From Streptomyces albicerus (GTDB taxonomy: Bacteria; Actinomycetota; Actinomycetes; Streptomycetales; Streptomycetaceae): 64,000 nucleotides of DNA. Below, one piece after another: positions 61,016-64,000 of this stretch. Under the pieces are notes generated by a model, which was not told the DNA's origin, did not search any database, and saw only the letters and a program-made list of their open reading frames with translations. The position numbers and the translations under genes were made by a program. The DNA lies in contig NZ_VWMY01000003.1 in NCBI RefSeq assembly GCF_008905045.1, forward strand, positions 54,714-118,713, in the 5' to 3' direction. Each line of letters opens with the position of its first letter. Position 1 is the first letter of the stretch.

Positions 61016-62293
61016 TCATTCCCCCGCGACCTTCTTGGCGTCGTCGATCGCCTGGTCCCAGGCTGCCTCGGGCTTCTGCTTGCCCTGTTCGACGCGGAGC
61101 AGCGCGTTCATGAAGGAGGATGCGACGTCGCTGTCCTTGGTGCCGCGGTAGATGGGCTCCATCGAGTCGACGGCCTCGGCGAAGATCTTGCCGGTGGGGG
61201 CGTCGGAGAAGTACGGGTCCTTCTTCGCCTGCACCTCGGGGTCGTTGTAGACCGCGGGGTGGCTGGAGAGGTAGCCCTTCGAGAGGAACAGCTTCTTCTG
61301 CACCTCGGACGAGGTCAGCCAGCGGGCCAGCTCCACGGCTTCCTTGGGGTGCTTGCTCTGCTTGGGCACCAGGAGGTAGGAGCCGCCCCAGTTGCCGCCC
61401 TGCGGGGCCGCGGCCACGGACCACTTGCCGGAGTTCTCCGGTCCGGAGGCCTCCTTGGTGCGGTCGAGCTTCCAGGCCGGGCAGACAGCGGTTGCTGCCT
61501 TGCCGTTCTTCAGGGCGTTCGCCATTTCCGGGGAGAAGGGCGGGTATCCGCCGCTGACTTTCTCCACCGACATGTTCGCGGCAGTCAGGAAGTTCTGCTC
61601 GAGCGTGGTGTTCTTGTCCGCAATGAAGGAATCGTCGGACTCGGCGAAGAAGGTCTCCTTGTGCTGGTTGCCCATACCGACCCAGACGTCACCGGTATTG
61701 GCCGTGAAGGAGGCGTCCTTCACCTTGGCCCGGAACTTCTCGCCGGTCTCGGTGAACTTGTCCCAGGTGGGCCAGAGTTGACTGACCTGCTCGGGGTCGG
61801 TGGGCAGGCCGGCCTCCTTGAAGAGGTCGGTGCGGTAGCAGATGCCGAGGCCGCCGAGGTCGGTGCGCATGCCCATGACGTACTTGCCGTTGTCGACCGT
61901 GCCGTAGTCGTACGCCCACTTCACCCACGGGTCGTCGGTGTTGTTGACGCCGTGGTCGGCGAGGTTGAGGAAGCGCTGGTTGCTGGGCTTGAACTTGCCG
62001 ATGATGTCGTCGCCGAGGCCCACCACGTCGGAGGCGCCGCGGTTCGCCGCGAGCTGGGTGACGAGCTTCTTCGGCAGGTCCTCGATGAGGACTTCCTTGA
62101 TCTTGACGCCCGGGTGGCTCTTCTCGTACTCCTTGTAGAGGTCCCGGTAGCCGTAGTCGACGTGGGTCGTCACGGTCAGAGTGACGGTGCCGTCGGCGCT
62201 GTCCGAGGAACCCCCGCCGCAGGCCGACGCCGTGAGGGCGATGACCGCGGCGCCCGCCGCCACCCGAATCCCTTGGCTGGCGTGGTATTTCAT
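61016..62293 (-). CDS. CUT1 sugar-binding lipoprotein
   Basis: 425 residues from the ATG at 62293, behind GAGGGGTGAGGGC; an in-frame ATG 11 codons upstream has no ribosome site. Signal with lipobox TASAC (Cys near 25). Family I binding protein: TLTVTTHVDYGYRDLYKEYE, CYRTDLFKEAGLPTDPEQV and VELARWLTSSEVQKKLF. It feeds the permeases that precede GH43, so xylo- or arabino-oligosaccharides are likely ligands. Confidence 0.88.
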   Translation of the reverse strand: MKYHASQGIRVAAGAAVIALTASACGGGSSDSADGTVTLTVTTHVDYGYRDLYKEYEKSHPGVKIKEVLIEDLPKKLVTQLAANRGASDVVGLGDDIIGKFKPSNQRFLNLADHGVNNTDDPWVKWAYDYGTVDNGKYVMGMRTDLGGLGICYRTDLFKEAGLPTDPEQVSQLWPTWDKFTETGEKFRAKVKDASFTANTGDVWVGMGNQHKETFFAESDDSFIADKNTTLEQNFLTAANMSVEKVSGGYPPFSPEMANALKNGKAATAVCPAWKLDRTKEASGPENSGKWSVAAAPQGGNWGGSYLLVPKQSKHPKEAVELARWLTSSEVQKKLFLSKGYLSSHPAVYNDPEVQAKKDPYFSDAPTGKIFAEAVDSMEPIYRGTKDSDVASSFMNALLRVEQGKQKPEAAWDQAIDDAKKVAGE

Positions 62294-62421
62294 GCCCTCA
62301 CCCCTCTGTATTCGCATCCGGCGCATCGGCTTGCGTGTTCGGTATTTCGATAATTTTCGACGCGGAGAAACCAGGAGAATCCCTGTCCCTTCACGCCTTG
62401 TTGAGGCGCGCTTAATGTAGG

Positions 62422-62429
62422 AACCGGTT
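62422..62429. promoter_or_regulatory. AACCGGTT operator
   Basis: AACCGGTT in TAGGAACCGGTTGCTACG, 129 bases upstream of the binding-protein start, linking this operon to the LacI paralog A/B set. Confidence 0.6.
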
Positions 62430-62468
62430 GCTACGGGGTCAATGTTTCCGTCGCGTGAGCATCGCTAT

Positions 62469-62481
62469 TCGAAACTTTCGA
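62469..62481. promoter_or_regulatory. TCGAAA-C-TTTCGA palindrome
   Basis: A perfect 13-bp palindrome 176 bases upstream of the xylose-type operon. TTTCGATAATTTTCGA lies at 62345. Similar CGAAA-N-TTTCG elements are known, as I recall, upstream of actinomycete xylanase and xylobiose genes; the LacI at 56278 is the natural candidate to bind. Confidence 0.55.
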
Positions 62482-62488
62482 TAGGGCT

Positions 62489-63146
62489 TGGGCGGCGGTG
62501 GGACGGGCGGCTGGTGGGTGGCGGCGCCTGTGAGCGGCGTATTCGGGGAGTTCACAGGTGCGCCAACCGGCCGCGCGACGAAGGGAGTTCGCCCGCCGAA
62601 CCGACATACGAGCGCCGACCGCCTCGGCCGACCGCTTCCATCGACCCGCCGTCGGTCCTGCGGCCGTCATCGCCGGCCGCGGAGTCACGTCTCGCCGTGG
62701 CCCCGCTCTGGGCGACGGCAGCGCGTCCGCCGATCGTCGTCGCCCTCGTCCTCGTCGTCGTTCGGCACAGCGTGTTCGTCGCGCGCGGCCGGCCAGAGGA
62801 ACCGAAGCCTGCCGCCACGGCCGGCGGCCTTCGGCGGTGGCGCGGGGCGCGGGGCGCATCGCAGCGTGGCAGCGCATCGCAGCGTTGGCGGCCGTCTTCG
62901 GCGACTGCCGCCGGCACGCCGCAGCCTTGGTCCCACGCGGAGGGTCGGCCGCTACAACGAACCCTGCTGGGCCGCCGCCGTGCTTCAGCGGCGGGCTCAT
63001 GGTCACGCTCCCGGTCGCCGCCACGGGAGCCATGCGCCGCCGCCCCGCCCGCGGCTGGGTACGCACGCGAGAACCGCCTGGAGGGCAGCCGAGACGGGCC
63101 ACCTGGCACCGGGGGCTCGGGGCGGTGCCCGACGGGATCAGTCGGG
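62489..63146. other. Gene-free region
   Basis: About 660 bases with open frames on both strands, all of them Arg/Pro/Ala-rich without family features. The only structure is a direct repeat of GCGCATCGCAGCGT at about 62855 and 62873. I see no promoter, RNA or mobile element here. Confidence 0.4.
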
Positions 63147-64000
63147 TTACCGGCCACCCGCCCAGCGGCCCAGCACCGCCGTGGCGATGGCCCGCTGGGG
63201 CGGGTCCAGCACGGTCCTGCCGTCCTCGATGTCCCACAGGGTGTTCTGCAGGATGCGGCCCAGCGTCCAGCCCGCCGCTCGCCGCCGGTCCAGCGCGAGG
63301 GCCTCGGTGAGCACGTCGAAGCGGCGGAGAACCGTACGGGTCACATCGCCGGTCGCCGTCACCGCGTCCCAGCGGCTGTCCAGCGCGGGCCACAGGTCGA
63401 AACCCGGGTCACCGGCCAGGGGCTCCGGATCGATGGCGAGCCACGGTTCCCGCTGTCCGGCGAGGACGTTGTCGTAGTGCAGGTCCCAGTGCAGCAGTCG
63501 GTCGCCGGCCTCTCCGACGAGTTCGGCCACGGCGGACGCGCAGGTGTGCAGCAGACGCCGCTCGGCGGGATCGCGGAGTGCGGGCAGCGCGTGCGGCACC
63601 TGGTCGAGCATCGCGGCGGCGATGTCCGCCAGCCGCCGTATGCCGTCCGGCGCGCGCACCGCGACCAGGCGTGCCAGAAGGTCGGCGAGGATCCGCAGGG
63701 CGGTGTCGTCATCGGCCACCGTCGACAGCGGCCGGGCCGCGTCCAGCCGTTCCAGCAGCATGGTGCCGGTGTCCGGGTCGTGGTCGAGCAGCCGCACCAC
63801 GCCGTCGCCGTTCCACACCCGCAGCCCCGGCGCGGCGCCCGCGTTGTCCTCGCTGAGCTGCTGGAACTTCAGCACCGCCGGGGTACCGTCCGCGCGGGTC
63901 ACCGGCAGGACGAACGAGGCCATACCATGGGCCGCCGGGCCGTCCGGCCTCAGCGCCCAGCGGTCCAGGAAGTCCCCGGCGCCGAACTCGTCGGGGACGT
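63147..64000 (-). CDS. Aminoglycoside/hydroxyurea-type phosphotransferase (5' end outside window)
   Basis: At least 284 residues; the frame continues to the window edge. The fold of aminoglycoside 6-phosphotransferases is seen: ADGTPAVLKFQ (ATP-binding Lys), TMLLERLDAARPL hinge, LLHWDLHYDNVLAG (catalytic Asp and Asn), and LAIDPEPLAGDPGFDLWP (metal-binding Asp). Relatives phosphorylate streptomycin or hydroxyurea, but many chromosomal copies have no known substrate. The true start must lie upstream of GPAAHGMASFVLPV, because conserved sequence (FLDRWALRPDG) extends past the internal Met. Confidence 0.82.
   Translation of the reverse strand, partial: VPDEFGAGDFLDRWALRPDGPAAHGMASFVLPVTRADGTPAVLKFQQLSEDNAGAAPGLRVWNGDGVVRLLDHDPDTGTMLLERLDAARPLSTVADDDTALRILADLLARLVAVRAPDGIRRLADIAAAMLDQVPHALPALRDPAERRLLHTCASAVAELVGEAGDRLLHWDLHYDNVLAGQREPWLAIDPEPLAGDPGFDLWPALDSRWDAVTATGDVTRTVLRRFDVLTEALALDRRRAAGWTLGRILQNTLWDIEDGRTVLDPPQRAIATAVLGRWAGGR

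Noticed and set aside
62489..63146. Several 200-330 codon frames on both strands
   Set aside because: All are Arg/Pro/Ala-rich with no motif, no ribosome site and no conservation cue; read as noncoding.

Overview
The window reads as chromosome of a Streptomyces-like actinomycete. G+C is very high with strong third-position bias, starts are often GTG or TTG, genes overlap by 1-4 bases inside operons, many exported proteins carry twin-arginine (Tat) or lipoprotein signals, and most operons sit next to a LacI-family regulator. Most of it is an accessory carbohydrate and small-molecule catabolic region.

Layout. 0-0.4 kb: fused relics of a VOC-family gene and a TetR regulator. 0.5-6.5 kb: a galactofuranose-type sugar ABC importer (yjfF, ytfT, ytfR, ytfQ) with its LacI regulator, all on the minus strand. 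7.2 kb: tRNA-Pro(GGG). 7.3-8.3 kb: an NTF2-like protein and a frameshifted excalibur-domain protein. 8.4-16.4 kb: a divergent island. One arm is an RpiR regulator plus a quaternary-amine-type ABC importer. The other is an ornithine cyclodeaminase-like protein, a histidine ammonia-lyase-like protein that lacks the Ala-Ser-Gly triad needed to form the MIO cofactor, and a metal-dependent amidohydrolase. 16.5-17.5 kb: a YceI-like protein. 17.8-23.7 kb: a LacI regulator facing a complete branched-chain-amino-acid-type (HAAT) importer. 23.7-26.8 kb: a broken LamG-type gene and a PQQ-type sugar dehydrogenase.

26.9-36 kb: a secreted GH30 endo-galactanase-like enzyme, an enolase-superfamily sugar-acid dehydratase, and a hydroxyquinol branch (flavin monooxygenase, intradiol dioxygenase, maleylacetate reductase) beside a divergent enhancer-binding-protein-like regulator. 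36-62.3 kb: a large polysaccharide-utilisation region. It has three CUT1 sugar importers without their own ATPases, three LacI regulators (two of them close paralogs), a GH127 beta-L-arabinofuranosidase, two alginate-lyase-family proteins (one 1106 residues with many accessory domains), a beta-helix glycoside hydrolase, a 2-hydroxyacid dehydrogenase and a GH43 beta-xylosidase/arabinofuranosidase. The right edge holds the 5'-truncated end of an aminoglycoside/hydroxyurea-type phosphotransferase.

How it fits together. The palindrome AACCGGTT recurs in nearly every intergenic region of the 36-62 kb block, next to both paralogous LacI genes and all three importers, so the block looks like one regulon. 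The enzymes (beta-1,6-galactanase-like GH30, beta-L-Araf GH127, GH43, beta-helix and lyase-fold enzymes, sugar-acid dehydratase) would suit an arabinose- and uronate-decorated plant polymer such as arabinogalactan or pectin; that substrate is inference. The candidate for an undescribed system is the 8.4-16.4 kb island. A betaine-type importer beside a lyase that has lost the MIO triad suggests elimination chemistry on a quaternary-amine amino acid, by analogy with ergothionase.
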